DNA of 64,000 nt from Desulfobulbaceae bacterium. Lineage in GTDB: Bacteria > Desulfobacterota > Desulfobulbia > Desulfobulbales > Desulfocapsaceae. The position numbers and the translations under genes were made by a program. Below are positions 1-9,206 of this stretch, one piece after another. Position 1 is the stretch's first letter. Each line of letters begins with the position of its first letter. The notes beneath the pieces were generated by a model. It did no database searches, was not told where the DNA came from, and was given only the letters and a program-made list of their open reading frames with translations. Where the stretch lies: NCBI GenBank assembly GCA_026988015.1, contig JALSMA010000078.1, positions 20,153 through 84,152 on the forward strand, in the 5' to 3' direction.

Positions 1-501
1 AAGGACATTAACTGCGACAGATTTTGCCCTGCCGAATTTTTTTATCTCGTCTCCACCAGCTGCTTCCTGATAAAAGGGAACCAGCTGATCGATAATCAGA
101 TCAAGGTGTTTTTTTTGAAGTTCTCCGGCAGCCATAACCCGACCCATCATTCTGGACTCATCCATGCGCGCCATCCGGATTCCATACTCAACCACCTCTC
201 CACTGCCGTTAAGACAAAATCCACCGCCATCTCTTGTTACCGTAACCAGTTCTTTGTATAGATCCGGACAGAGTCTGCGGTTCAGCTGTAACTCCTGCTC
301 ACAGTAATATTTTCTTTTATCAAGGGTGGAAAAATCAAGAAATCCAAAATCCACAGGTTTTTTCCACTTGTACACAGAATCACCTGCAAGCAGAACAAAA
401 GAGATATGGGTCTGGACCATACTGACATCAGTCGCAGGATGAGGATAACTGCCAGACTGCTGCAGGTACTCAATATAGGCAGGGAGGATCACATCGCTCA
501 T
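1..501 (-). CDS. Aminoglycoside phosphotransferase-like protein (COG2187 type), N-terminal part only
   Basis: The gene runs off the left edge, so only the first 167 codons are visible. The start at 501 follows a good ribosome binding site (AAGGAG). The visible protein carries the segment reading QTHISFVLLAGDSVYKWKKP followed by VDFGFLDFSTL and QELQLNRRL, which is typical of the COG2187 kinase-fold family related to aminoglycoside phosphotransferases. In many genomes these proteins are fused to a C-terminal P-loop (gluconate-kinase-like) domain; that part would lie outside the window. The substrate is unknown and drug resistance should not be assumed. It is divergent from larB, with a 124-bp shared upstream region. 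Confidence 0.75.
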   Translation of the reverse strand, partial: MSDVILPAYIEYLQQSGSYPHPATDVSMVQTHISFVLLAGDSVYKWKKPVDFGFLDFSTLDKRKYYCEQELQLNRRLCPDLYKELVTVTRDGGGFCLNGSGEVVEYGIRMARMDESRMMGRVMAAGELQKKHLDLIIDQLVPFYQEAAGGDEIKKFGRAKSVAVNVL

Positions 502-625
502 ACAACAAACTCCTTAGAAAAATAATAAATACTATTGGTGGGAAAACTTTAGCTTCGTTTCCGATAATGATTATAGTGGCACTTTAAACTTTTAACCTTC
601 AACTTTCCACTCTAAACTGGCAATT

Positions 626-1417
626 ATGAATCGGCACAGCATACAGGAACTCTTACACGATGTACAGCAGGGAGACTGCTCGGTGGATCAGGCGCTGCAT
701 AAGCTGCGTCACCTTCCAGGGCAGTTCATCAAAGATGCCTGCATCGACCACCACAGAAGCCTCAGAACCGGAATCCCTGAAGTAATCTACGGTGCGTCTA
801 AAACCAGTGAACAGATAATCAACATCGCAAAGACCTTCCTCGAGCACCGCTCACTGTTCCTTGCCACTCGTGTCGTACCTGAAAAAGCTGACCATATCCT
901 GAAAGTTCTGCCTCAACTCCGCTATCACCAGCAGGCGGCCATGCTCTCATGCAATGTCCCTCAAGTTGATCCCGGCCACAGTCGCGGCACCATAGTCATC
1001 CTCTGCGCCGGAACTTCTGACATCCCTGTAGCAGAAGAGGCACGAATCACAGCGGAAAGCCTTGGTAACCCTGTCACCACCCATTATGACGCAGGAGTCG
1101 CCGGCCTGCACCGTCTGTTCAAACGGCAGGAAGCCATCAGCAGTGCCACCGTTATTATAGTGGTGGCCGGAATGGAAGGGGCCCTGCCTAGTGTTGTGAG
1201 CGGAATGTGCAGCTGTCCCGTGGTGGCGGTGCCGACTTCGGTGGGCTACGGTACCAGCTTTAGCGGTATTGCCGCACTGCTCGGTATGCTGAACAGCTGT
1301 GCCCCGGGACTTGCCGTGGTAAATATTGACAACGGATTTGGAGCCGCCTGTCACGCATCAGCCATTAACAGAAAAAATCAGCCTGAAACCTTGCAAGATT
1401 CAGGCAGTACAGTATAA
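626..1417 (+). CDS. larB: LarB, pyridinium-3,5-biscarboxylic acid mononucleotide synthase
   Basis: LarB carboxylates and hydrolyses nicotinic acid adenine dinucleotide in the first step of the nickel-pincer nucleotide (NPN) cofactor pathway used by lactate racemase and related LarA enzymes. At 263 residues the protein has the family's usual length. The C-terminal half resembles PurE/AIR carboxylase: the stretches GTSDIPVAEEA (about residue 129), YDAGVAGLHR (about 153), VVAGMEGALPSVV (about 179) and PTSVGYG (about 203) mark the family. larC, larE and larA are not in the window, so the rest of the pathway must lie elsewhere if present. A CooT-like nickel protein lies 8 kb away. It is followed at 69 bp by secDF on the same strand. 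Confidence 0.9.
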   Translation: MNRHSIQELLHDVQQGDCSVDQALHKLRHLPGQFIKDACIDHHRSLRTGIPEVIYGASKTSEQIINIAKTFLEHRSLFLATRVVPEKADHILKVLPQLRYHQQAAMLSCNVPQVDPGHSRGTIVILCAGTSDIPVAEEARITAESLGNPVTTHYDAGVAGLHRLFKRQEAISSATVIIVVAGMEGALPSVVSGMCSCPVVAVPTSVGYGTSFSGIAALLGMLNSCAPGLAVVNIDNGFGAACHASAINRKNQPETLQDSGSTV

Positions 1418-1486
1418 TCTGTATGCTTTATCCAATTAGATCGTCATCAATAATCAACCAGTAGCCCTTTTATTCCAGGAACCTGA

Positions 1487-4063
1487 ATGAACACATCACT
1501 GAAGTTGAAAGTTTCCGCGCTGATCTTCTTTATTGCGCTCTCTATTATCACTATTGTTCCCTCATTTTACAACTCCACCCCTGACTGGTGGGAGAAGTAC
1601 ATGGCCCCTGAAGGATTGCGCCTGGGACTTGATCTTCAGGGTGGTATGCATCTTGTCCTCAAGGTCAATCTTGATAAGGCTGAAGAGGACTCTCTTGAAC
1701 TTGCCGCAAACGAGCTGAAGGACCTTTTGAGGGATGAGGGTATCAGTGCGGTCCGTACAAAATCAGATCCTGGAGTTGTTCTCTTTACCCTGCCAAATTC
1801 CGGTGCGGTCGAGACGGTCAACCGGGTGGTAAAAGACAGCTTTCCAGAAATTGATGTGCAAGTAGACGCCAAGGAAGGCTCTTTTCCAAAGATAACTGTG
1901 ACTCTCAAGAGTTCTGAAATTGACTTCATCCGTACCCACGCCGTTGAGCAGTCCCTTGAGATCATCAGGAACAGGATTGATCAGTTTGGTGTAGCAGAAC
2001 CTGTGATAATCCGCCAGGGTGAAGCTGAGATAGTGGTGCAGCTTCCGGGGGTGAAAGACCCGAAACGAGCCTTAAAACTCCTCGGGGACACCGCCCAGCT
2101 TGAATTTAAACGAGTGGCCGATGCTGCCGGGATCAATATCAGGGTGCTGGCAGAAGAAGCACGGACGGCTGGACAATGGGATGGAACCTGGACCAGCCAT
2201 GAAGAACTCGCCAAGCTCAACAGGGCCCTGCAGAACAGACTGCCTGAAAACACCAGAATATATATTGAAAAAGACACTGACACCCAGACCGGCAAAGAGA
2301 TCATTCGGCCCATTCTCCTGGACACCCAGATCCTGATGACAGGTGAGATGGTCAAGAATGCTCAGGTTCGGATCTCCAATCAGTTTAATGAGCCATATGT
2401 CTCCTTGGACTTCACTTCCAAAGGTGGCAGAGTTTTTGCCAAACTCACGGAGGAGAATGTGGGAAAACGGATGGCCATTGTACTCGACGACGTTGTCCGC
2501 TCAGCCCCTGTTATACGTGAAAAAATCCTGGGCGGTTCCGCCCAGATAAGCGGAAGCTTCACCCATGAGGATGCGGCAGATCTCGCCATTGTCCTGCGTG
2601 TTGGTGCACTCCCTGCTCCGGTTGATATTATCCAGAACATGACAGTCGGGGCAAGTCTCGGTCAGGATTCCATCACCAAGGGAATGACCGCAGGTGTCTT
2701 TGGCGCTCTTATTGTGCTGGTTTTCATGGGCATCTACTACAGACTCTCGGGTGTTATTGCCAACATAGCCCTTATCTTAAACATTCTTTTTCTCTTTACC
2801 GGCCTGGCCATCCTCAATGCAACCCTCACCCTGCCTGGTATTGCCGGTATTATCCTCTCCATAGGAATGGCCGTTGATGCCAATGTACTCATTTTTGAAA
2901 GGATGCGGGAAGAATACAGTCTTGGAAAATCTGTAAAGTCCAGTGTTGACGGTGGATTCAGCAAGGCGTTCTGGACCATTGTCGACTCCCAGGTTACAAC
3001 TCTGATTACCGCCATGGCACTTTTTATGTTCGGTACCGGTCCAATCAAAGGATTTGCCATCACCTTGTCACTGGGAATTATTTTCAACCTGTTCACTGCC
3101 CTTTTCTGTTCACGCTTGATATTTGACACTCTTTACTCCTTCAGACTTATGAAGAAGCTCAACTTCATGCAGTTTGTAAAAAAGCCCAACCTGAACTTTA
3201 TGAAGATCAGAAATTTCACCTTTGCAATATCAGGAGTACTTGTAATAATTGGCATGGTCGCCTTTATCCAGATTGCCAGAGGAAAAGCCAACATGGGCGT
3301 TGATTTCTCCGGTGGTTCCCTACTGCAGTACAAAGCATCCGCCGACTTTACCATGGACGAAGTCCGTACAGTCTTCGGTGACAATGATCTCAAGAATGCC
3401 AACCTTCAAGAGGTTGAAGGTGAGCATCGTCTGATTGTTAAAATCAAAAAATCGGAAGAAGTGGTGGGAGACCTCAGCGAGCAGATTACAAATCTACTTG
3501 CCACGAAGATGCCTGAAAAGGGCTTCACCCTTGAAAGCCAGTCTGAAATCGGCTCTTCCGTCAGTGCGGTACTGAGAAACAAAGCAATACAGGCAATTTT
3601 CATATCTCTGCTTGGTGTTATCATCTATCTTGCGATGCGTTTTGATATCCGTTTCGGCCTTGCTGCAGCCGTTGCAACGTTCCATGATGTAATCGTAGTA
3701 CTCGGTATCTGCTGGCTCCTTGATGTCGAGATAACTCTTCTCATTGTCACCGCCCTGCTTACTCTAGCTGGATATTCACTGAATGACTCCGTGGTCGTCT
3801 TTGACCGTATTCGTGAAAATATGCAGAAATCCGAAGACCACTCGCTCCTGCAGCAGATTAACCGCAGTATCAACGAGGTGATGGGGCGAACCTTTGTCAC
3901 CTCACTGACAACCGCCATGACTCTTCTTGCTCTGTTTTTCTTTGGTGGTTCAGTAATTCACAACTTCTCCCTGGCTCTTCTCCTTGGAGTCCTGGTCGGT
4001 ACCTATTCTTCAATCTTCATAGCCAGCCCCATACTCAGCCTGTGGCCTGCAAAGAAGAGCTGA
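1487..4063 (+). CDS. secDF: SecDF fusion, protein translocase accessory subunit
   Basis: This single 858-residue protein contains both SecD and SecF, which are separate proteins in many Gram-negative bacteria. It is an inner-membrane, proton-driven RND-family factor that helps pull exported proteins through SecYEG. The SecD half starts with a membrane segment (about residues 8-28) and the motif GLDLQGGMHLVLKV; its membrane domain includes AVDANVLIFERMREE near residue 465. The SecF half starts near 570, with MGVDFSGGSLLQY near 603 and LNDSVVVFDRIREN near 765. The junction is a short charged linker (about 550-568) with no stop or frameshift. The ribosome binding site is weak. It lies 4 bp before the YkgJ-family gene. 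Confidence 0.95.
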   Translation: MNTSLKLKVSALIFFIALSIITIVPSFYNSTPDWWEKYMAPEGLRLGLDLQGGMHLVLKVNLDKAEEDSLELAANELKDLLRDEGISAVRTKSDPGVVLFTLPNSGAVETVNRVVKDSFPEIDVQVDAKEGSFPKITVTLKSSEIDFIRTHAVEQSLEIIRNRIDQFGVAEPVIIRQGEAEIVVQLPGVKDPKRALKLLGDTAQLEFKRVADAAGINIRVLAEEARTAGQWDGTWTSHEELAKLNRALQNRLPENTRIYIEKDTDTQTGKEIIRPILLDTQILMTGEMVKNAQVRISNQFNEPYVSLDFTSKGGRVFAKLTEENVGKRMAIVLDDVVRSAPVIREKILGGSAQISGSFTHEDAADLAIVLRVGALPAPVDIIQNMTVGASLGQDSITKGMTAGVFGALIVLVFMGIYYRLSGVIANIALILNILFLFTGLAILNATLTLPGIAGIILSIGMAVDANVLIFERMREEYSLGKSVKSSVDGGFSKAFWTIVDSQVTTLITAMALFMFGTGPIKGFAITLSLGIIFNLFTALFCSRLIFDTLYSFRLMKKLNFMQFVKKPNLNFMKIRNFTFAISGVLVIIGMVAFIQIARGKANMGVDFSGGSLLQYKASADFTMDEVRTVFGDNDLKNANLQEVEGEHRLIVKIKKSEEVVGDLSEQITNLLATKMPEKGFTLESQSEIGSSVSAVLRNKAIQAIFISLLGVIIYLAMRFDIRFGLAAAVATFHDVIVVLGICWLLDVEITLLIVTALLTLAGYSLNDSVVVFDRIRENMQKSEDHSLLQQINRSINEVMGRTFVTSLTTAMTLLALFFFGGSVIHNFSLALLLGVLVGTYSSIFIASPILSLWPAKKS

Positions 4064-4067
4064 AACA

Positions 4068-4799
4068 ATGGAACAGGTACAACTTCCTAAAAATGTCAGC
4101 CGGATAGAGGAGAATGATCCGTTCCAATTCTCATGTCATCCGGCTGTCAGCTGTTTCACTGACTGCTGTCGTCAGCTGGAACTCGCTCTCACTCCGTACG
4201 ATGTGCTGCGCTTGAAGCAGGAAACGCAACTTGAGTCGAACAGTTTTCTCAATAGATATGTAATTCGCGAACAGGAGGCAGAAGACGTTTTTCCACGGTT
4301 CTACCTCACCATGGTGGATGATGGTCAGGCATCCTGCGTCTTTGTGGCCAAAACTGGTTGCACAGTCTACCAAGGGCGCCCCGGCGCATGCAGAGCCTAC
4401 CCCATGGGGAGAGCCGCCATTCGCCAGCAAGATCACTCCATGCAGGAATTTTTTGTGCTGTTGCGGGAATCACACTGTAATGGTTTCCAAGAAAAAGAAG
4501 AGCAGACCGCACACAGGTACTGCGCTGACCAGGGCCTGCAGGACTACAATTACCACAATGATATGGTAGCCACCCTGCTTCAGCACCAGAAAATTCGAAA
4601 TGGAATGCAGCTCACTCAGGAACAGAGCGACTACTTTGTCCTGGCTCTTTACGATATTGATACATTCCGCAAGCAGTTGGATCTGGAGGAACTCCCCAGG
4701 CAGGAGAGCTACCAGGCTCAAAAAGAAGCCCTTAAAGAAGATGAGCAGCTACTCATCTTCGGGATTGAATGGCTCCAGCAGATACTTTTTCAACAATGA
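4068..4799 (+). CDS. YkgJ family cysteine cluster protein
   Basis: The 243-residue protein has the Cys pattern of the YkgJ/UPF0153 family, which is thought to bind a metal or Fe-S cluster: C-H-P-A-V-S-C-F-T-D-C-C near residues 24-35, then GCTVYQGRPGACRAYPMG near 97-114. The C-terminal 100 residues are helical and acidic with no recognised domain. The biochemical role of the family is not established. Its last codon overlaps the start of the next HAD gene (ATGA), so the two are probably translationally coupled and part of one transcript with secDF. Confidence 0.8.
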   Translation: MEQVQLPKNVSRIEENDPFQFSCHPAVSCFTDCCRQLELALTPYDVLRLKQETQLESNSFLNRYVIREQEAEDVFPRFYLTMVDDGQASCVFVAKTGCTVYQGRPGACRAYPMGRAAIRQQDHSMQEFFVLLRESHCNGFQEKEEQTAHRYCADQGLQDYNYHNDMVATLLQHQKIRNGMQLTQEQSDYFVLALYDIDTFRKQLDLEELPRQESYQAQKEALKEDEQLLIFGIEWLQQILFQQ

Positions 4800-5434
4800 C
4801 TCTGAAACTCATAATTTTTGACTGCGACGGAGTGATGTTTGACTCCAAGTTTGCCAATAAGACTTATTACAATCACCTTTTGCAGCACTTTGGTCATCCT
4901 GTCATGGATGATAATGAACTGGAATACGTACACATCCATAATGTAAACGAATCAGTTCACCATATCTTCCGGCACCATCCGGAACAGGATCTGGAAGATG
5001 TTACCCGGTTTCGTGAAGAGACAGGATATGCGCCCTTTTTGAAATACATGAAGATGGAGGAGGATCTTATTGCGTTCCTCGATATCTGCAGGCCCCGCTA
5101 CCAGCTGGCTGTTTCCACCAACCGTACCAATACCATGGAACCGATTCTTGAAATATTCAAGCTCAAGGACTATTTCGCCAAGGTGATGACAGCAGAAAAT
5201 GCGAAAAGGCCCAAGCCCGCACCTGACGCACTGCTCGAGATTCTTGACCACTGTGAATGCACTGTGGACGAAGCGATTTATATCGGGGACTCAATCATTG
5301 ACAGAGAACACTCTGAAAGATGCGGGATGCGACTTATCGCCTTTAGAAACAAAGCACTTGCTGCCGAATACCATGTCGACAGTTTTATGGAAATTCTACG
5401 GTTGCCACCCTTCCAGAAAACGCTCAGCAGGTAA
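4796..5434 (+). CDS. HAD-superfamily hydrolase, phosphoglycolate-phosphatase-like
   Basis: The start at 4796 (ATGA overlap with the upstream stop) gives a 212-residue protein beginning MTLKLIIFDCDGVMFDS; an in-frame ATG 27 bp upstream is less likely because it lies inside the YkgJ gene. All four HAD motifs are visible: DCDGV with the nucleophile Asp, the STN of motif II near residue 107, the Lys-containing KRPKPAPD region of motif III, and GDSIIDREHS for motif IV. The cap between motifs I and II is helical, placing it in the HAD-IA group with Gph-type phosphatases. The substrate cannot be decided from sequence. Confidence 0.8.
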   Translation: MTLKLIIFDCDGVMFDSKFANKTYYNHLLQHFGHPVMDDNELEYVHIHNVNESVHHIFRHHPEQDLEDVTRFREETGYAPFLKYMKMEEDLIAFLDICRPRYQLAVSTNRTNTMEPILEIFKLKDYFAKVMTAENAKRPKPAPDALLEILDHCECTVDEAIYIGDSIIDREHSERCGMRLIAFRNKALAAEYHVDSFMEILRLPPFQKTLSR

Positions 5435-5479
5435 CTGAAAATAACAGCCGATACAATCACCACAACTGTTGTTTCAATA

Positions 5480-6538
5480 TTATCCGTCCTCACCAGACTC
5501 ATCAACCCGCTTGATTCCTTCCATTAACAGCATCATGAAGTCTCCGATTTCAGCGGCCTTCATCTCTTCGGGTGAGAGTCCTGTAGTGAAAGTGTAGCGC
5601 CCCTCTTTCTCCTTGAGCATCGCAAAAATTGCGGCCTGATTGGAGTGTTTTCTGTATTGGGCATTAATCACACAGCCTTCCCGAAAAGAAACTTTGGCTT
5701 CACCTTGGGGAAGATCCATGGCAAGCACCCCGGTTTTTTGATTCATGTGAAATATCTGAAAGAGTTCTGCCGGAGGCATCTCGCGAATCCAGCCACTCAT
5801 ACAGGCATCAAAAGTATCAAAATGGCTGGCATTGGACTGCGTCAGGCGCTGCACAAGAATTTTGGCCATAAAGAGTTGCAGCTCTGGGATTCGATCGAGA
5901 AGTTTACTGAACGCATCACCTGAAACAGATAACACCTCAGAATCGGTGACAGTTTTCACATCAGCCCCGGCTACATCACCACCAAGATAACTCATCTCAC
6001 CACAAATGTCTCCCGGTCCCAGAGTTGCTATAATTAGAGAAGTATCAGACACCACAATCTCACCGGACAGAATAAGATAGAGGTACAAACTGTTCTGGCC
6101 CTTGGTTATAAAGGTAGTATCTGCGGCAAATCGTTCTCTGCGAAAAGAACGGATGACACTATGGAGATACGCATCAGGGAGTGCCTGAATAAGAGGAAAA
6201 TCGCGAATCTCCGCAAGCAGCGCTACGGCATCGGCATCCAGAGGTGCTACCACAGACGCTCCCTCCTGGCGGGCATCTGCTTCTGAGATACGATCGAACT
6301 TAATGAGCCCGGTACAACCGCTGCAGCTGTAGATTTTATCATCAGCTGCTTCCATGTCAGCACCGGAATCCAGAAGGCCGAAAAGAATATTGGTCATTTC
6401 TCGCACCAGTATCAGGCAGGTAGCCTTATTTTTCGGGCAGGAAAGAGCCTTGTCAGATAACGACAGGAGTTCACCTTTTTCATAAAGGGGGCAGTTGTTA
6501 TCGACAGTTATCTTAAAATATAATTTTAAATTCTTCAT
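5480..6538 (-). CDS. Cyclic nucleotide-binding domain plus DUF4388 regulator
   Basis: This 352-residue cytosolic protein has three parts. Residues 1-85 are a short Cys-containing N-terminal region (pairs near CPLYEKG, LSCPKNKATC and CSGCTG) that could bind metal. Residues about 115-230 form a cNMP/CRP-like beta-roll sensor with GQNSLYLYLILSGEIVV and LGPGDICGEMSYLGG. Residues about 250-345 match a DUF4388 (PATAN-type) domain with IFHMNQKTGVLAM and FREGCVINAQY, common in Deltaproteobacteria-type signalling proteins. No DNA-binding helix-turn-helix is visible, so it is unlikely to be a classical CRP regulator. It is divergent from the E2-TPR gene across a 145-190 bp promoter region, which makes a functional link possible but unproven. 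Confidence 0.75.
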   Translation of the reverse strand: MKNLKLYFKITVDNNCPLYEKGELLSLSDKALSCPKNKATCLILVREMTNILFGLLDSGADMEAADDKIYSCSGCTGLIKFDRISEADARQEGASVVAPLDADAVALLAEIRDFPLIQALPDAYLHSVIRSFRRERFAADTTFITKGQNSLYLYLILSGEIVVSDTSLIIATLGPGDICGEMSYLGGDVAGADVKTVTDSEVLSVSGDAFSKLLDRIPELQLFMAKILVQRLTQSNASHFDTFDACMSGWIREMPPAELFQIFHMNQKTGVLAMDLPQGEAKVSFREGCVINAQYRKHSNQAAIFAMLKEKEGRYTFTTGLSPEEMKAAEIGDFMMLLMEGIKRVDESGEDG

Positions 6539-6612
6539 CGTTCTTCACGTTACCATACCAGCACTATCTTGATGACAAAAAAATATTTTTTTTATTAATG
6601 TAACAAATATTT

Positions 6613-6640
6613 TTGTTTTACCAGAAGTTACTGCTATACT
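6613..6640 (+). promoter_or_regulatory. Candidate sigma-70 promoter of the E2-TPR gene
   Basis: A -35 box TTGTTT (6613-6618) and a -10 box TATACT (6635-6640) are separated by 16 bp. Transcription would begin near 6648, just ahead of the two possible start codons at 6684 and 6732. The surrounding DNA is AT-rich and includes the near-palindrome ACAAATATTTTTGT (6604-6617) that could be an operator. Predicted by eye only. Confidence 0.5.
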
Positions 6641-6731
6641 TGCAATATCTATCGTCTTTAATATACTAGAATACTAATGATTCGTGAACGAACACGCTCA
6701 CTCGCTCTCTCCTTACAGGCTTCATTCTGCT

Positions 6732-9152
6732 ATGAATAAAACCAGCAATCAACTTGATACCGTATTCCAAGAAGTAACTGAATATTTTCATGATATTCCT
6801 AAAATCACTGTCACCCCAGGCGATGGTAATCCGCCGGAACAGTACACAGTTACTTACGCCATAAAAGGACTCTGCAAAGAAAGTGGCGGGGATGTTTATT
6901 CCTGCAATAATCATGTTATCTCCGTTTCGCTCCCATTTGGTTTCCCTCACTTCCCACCAAACTGTCTTCCCGAGAGCCCCACCTTTCACCCGGATTTTGA
7001 CTCCTCGGCCATCTGTATAGGAGATATATGGGAATCTGACAAATCAATAATCTCCCTTATTCTTCATATTGGGAAGATGGTCGCAGGAGAAGTCTACTCA
7101 AAAACCAACGCCTTCAATGAAGAAGCAGCGAAGTGGTACAGAGCTAACAGCGACCAGCTCCCCTTTGACAGCGTTGATTTTGAAAAGGATCCTGTCCCAC
7201 AAGCAGTACCAGAAGTTGCAAAAGAAACCGAGCTCGACAGCATCGACACCCTTGACGACAGTGATTTTGGTGCCTCTTTCACTCTCGAAGATACCCCGGC
7301 TCCTGCTAATGAAATTGATGTTGACCGTCTCCGTATTATTGCAAAACAAAAGAGATTCCAGGCGCTGTCGAGAGAATTGCAGACCATCAGTGAACCCTTC
7401 GAGGGGAGAACAGAACTCGAACAGCAGGTACAGACAGCCATGGATCAGGCCATGGCACTCTTCAGTGAAGCAAACACTCTGGAGCATGAGGGAAACCAGC
7501 AAGGAGCAATGGAGAAGTATAATGCCATTGAAAATCTAGTCTCTGACTACCCGATGCTTCATGAGTCCAAGGAGAGAGTACAACAAGCCTTTGACCTCCT
7601 CGGTGACTGGCTTCCCGGTAACAATAAAGACAACGAAACCAGCCAGGAAAAAGAACCCGCTAGCTCTGGCTCTGAAAAATCCGGTGGCAGTTCCGCCAAA
7701 CGGACATTTTTCGAAGAAACCAAGGCTGCAAGTAAAAAATGGTTTCTCGTGGCTCTTGGGGGGGGCACCATTGCCCTCATTGTTACTCTTACCTTCACCT
7801 ATTTCTCCCTGGGTTCCAATCTCCATAAAGCCCAAAAGAGGTTTGGGGAATGCCAGGCACTGCTTGATGCCAATGACTTTTTTGGAGCTCAGAAAAAATG
7901 CGACGAGGCCCTCAGCCTGACAAAAGAAGTACGAATGGTGAAACAGGACGAGAAGGATGAACTATCCCGTAACATTCGCATCCTTTTGTCTTCTCCCAAG
8001 CTCCGCCAGGGACTCACCGGAAAGATCATTCTCAATGGAAAGTACGTTACCAAGGACACCAAAAAACTAGTCCTGGCCTTCCACAAGGCAAAGAAAAACG
8101 GGGATTCTTTTTATAAAAAAGAACTCTGGAACGAAGCGGTCAACAGCTATACAAAAGCCCTGAACATTGCCCAAAAGACAACTTTCATTGATGCGCCAAT
8201 CCTTGCCGAGGTTCATCAGAAAATGTCACGCTCACAGTTCAACAGTATCATGCAGGCCGGTGAACGATACCTAGCCACTTCCGACTGGGAGGGTGCCACT
8301 AAGCAATTCGAGAAGGCTCTTGAACTTGCCAAAGATACCCCCCACGTCCTCTCGGAAGACATAACCCAACTGGAACTACTCTCCAATCAATCAAAATTTA
8401 ATACTCTCAGGGATCTGGGTCACAAGGCCTTCAACTCTGGTGACTGGAGCGATGCTCTCAAAAATTACCAACTCGCCCTTGAGCTTGTCAAAAAACTAAA
8501 CCTCGGCAAATCAGACACCATATCCAACCTGCACGAAAACATCGCAAAGACTCAAATATACATGACCATTGAAAAGGGGAAAAAGGCCTTTGCTGCAGCT
8601 GAATGGGACGATGTCATTGAGCAGTACGAAAAGGCAATTCTATTGCTTGAGGAAAACTCCAAACTGCTGAGCAAAATCAACACCAAGGAGAGTAGAGTCA
8701 AGCTGTCAAGAATCATGCTCCACGCCGCTATCATCAAAGACAAACAGGATGCTGCCAAGTTTCTCAAGTCAGAAGAGTACCCGTCAGCCATTGAAAAATT
8801 AAGAAATATCCAGTCTTCCATTAAAAACAGCCAGTTTACTGAGATGCCTGAGTTTCAGACTATCCTCCACGAAATCGCAGCACAGATCAAAAGTGCTGAA
8901 AAACAGGCCATGCTGGTTGAACAGACCAGATACCTCACGAATAATTTCGAAAAATTATTTCTCAAGCACTACCCCGCAGCAAGACGATCCATACTCAGCG
9001 CGCCAAAGGTGGAATATCTTAAAAATATCGGCGACAAACTCCTCTTCAGGATGCAGTGTACCGAAACCGCTGGTGGTCGCCCGCTACGCCTTCAGATGGA
9101 TTACCTCTACTCACCTGCCACAGGAGCCTGGAACTTTTATGCTGAAGAATAA
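6732..9152 (+). CDS. Membrane protein with N-terminal ubiquitin-conjugating (E2)-like domain and C-terminal TPR-like repeats
   Basis: I start at the ATG 6732 (806 aa); a GTG at 6684 would add 16 residues. Residues 1-136 match the E2/UBC fold: PFGFPHFPPN (68-77), HPD (86-88) in the place of the canonical HPN, the candidate active-site Cys95 in AICIGDIW seven residues after HPD, then a helix and NEEAAKWY (129-136) as in the E2 C-terminal helix. Residues 137-335 are acidic and partly coiled. One membrane segment (about 337-358) follows a Lys-rich stretch. Residues about 365-640 contain several TPR-like helical hairpins, such as YLATSDWEGATKQFEKALEL and AFNSGDWSDALKNYQLALEL. No E1, ubiquitin-like or JAB protease gene is adjacent. 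The function is unknown; the E2 assignment comes from motif spacing, not from a search. Confidence 0.72.
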   Translation: MNKTSNQLDTVFQEVTEYFHDIPKITVTPGDGNPPEQYTVTYAIKGLCKESGGDVYSCNNHVISVSLPFGFPHFPPNCLPESPTFHPDFDSSAICIGDIWESDKSIISLILHIGKMVAGEVYSKTNAFNEEAAKWYRANSDQLPFDSVDFEKDPVPQAVPEVAKETELDSIDTLDDSDFGASFTLEDTPAPANEIDVDRLRIIAKQKRFQALSRELQTISEPFEGRTELEQQVQTAMDQAMALFSEANTLEHEGNQQGAMEKYNAIENLVSDYPMLHESKERVQQAFDLLGDWLPGNNKDNETSQEKEPASSGSEKSGGSSAKRTFFEETKAASKKWFLVALGGGTIALIVTLTFTYFSLGSNLHKAQKRFGECQALLDANDFFGAQKKCDEALSLTKEVRMVKQDEKDELSRNIRILLSSPKLRQGLTGKIILNGKYVTKDTKKLVLAFHKAKKNGDSFYKKELWNEAVNSYTKALNIAQKTTFIDAPILAEVHQKMSRSQFNSIMQAGERYLATSDWEGATKQFEKALELAKDTPHVLSEDITQLELLSNQSKFNTLRDLGHKAFNSGDWSDALKNYQLALELVKKLNLGKSDTISNLHENIAKTQIYMTIEKGKKAFAAAEWDDVIEQYEKAILLLEENSKLLSKINTKESRVKLSRIMLHAAIIKDKQDAAKFLKSEEYPSAIEKLRNIQSSIKNSQFTEMPEFQTILHEIAAQIKSAEKQAMLVEQTRYLTNNFEKLFLKHYPAARRSILSAPKVEYLKNIGDKLLFRMQCTETAGGRPLRLQMDYLYSPATGAWNFYAEE

Positions 9153-9185
9153 AAGCTGACCACAGCCGATTCTTTTATTCTTCAG
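9142..9185. terminator. Perfect 14-bp inverted repeat between convergent genes
   Basis: The arms CTGAAGAATAAAAG (9142-9155) and CTTTTATTCTTCAG (9172-9185) are perfect inverted repeats with a 16-nt loop. The left arm contains the stop codon of the E2-TPR gene, and the convergent His-tailed gene ends 22 bp beyond the right arm. The stem is AT-rich and there is no long U tract after it, so it may act as a weak bidirectional terminator or as an mRNA 3' end stabiliser. Confidence 0.5.
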
Positions 9186-9206
9186 TCAGCACGTCAGACA
9201 CTTGCA

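Noticed and set aside
1379..1403. GCCTGAA/TTCAGGC stem at the 3' end of larB as a terminator
   Set aside because: It lies inside the coding region and is not followed by a T run.
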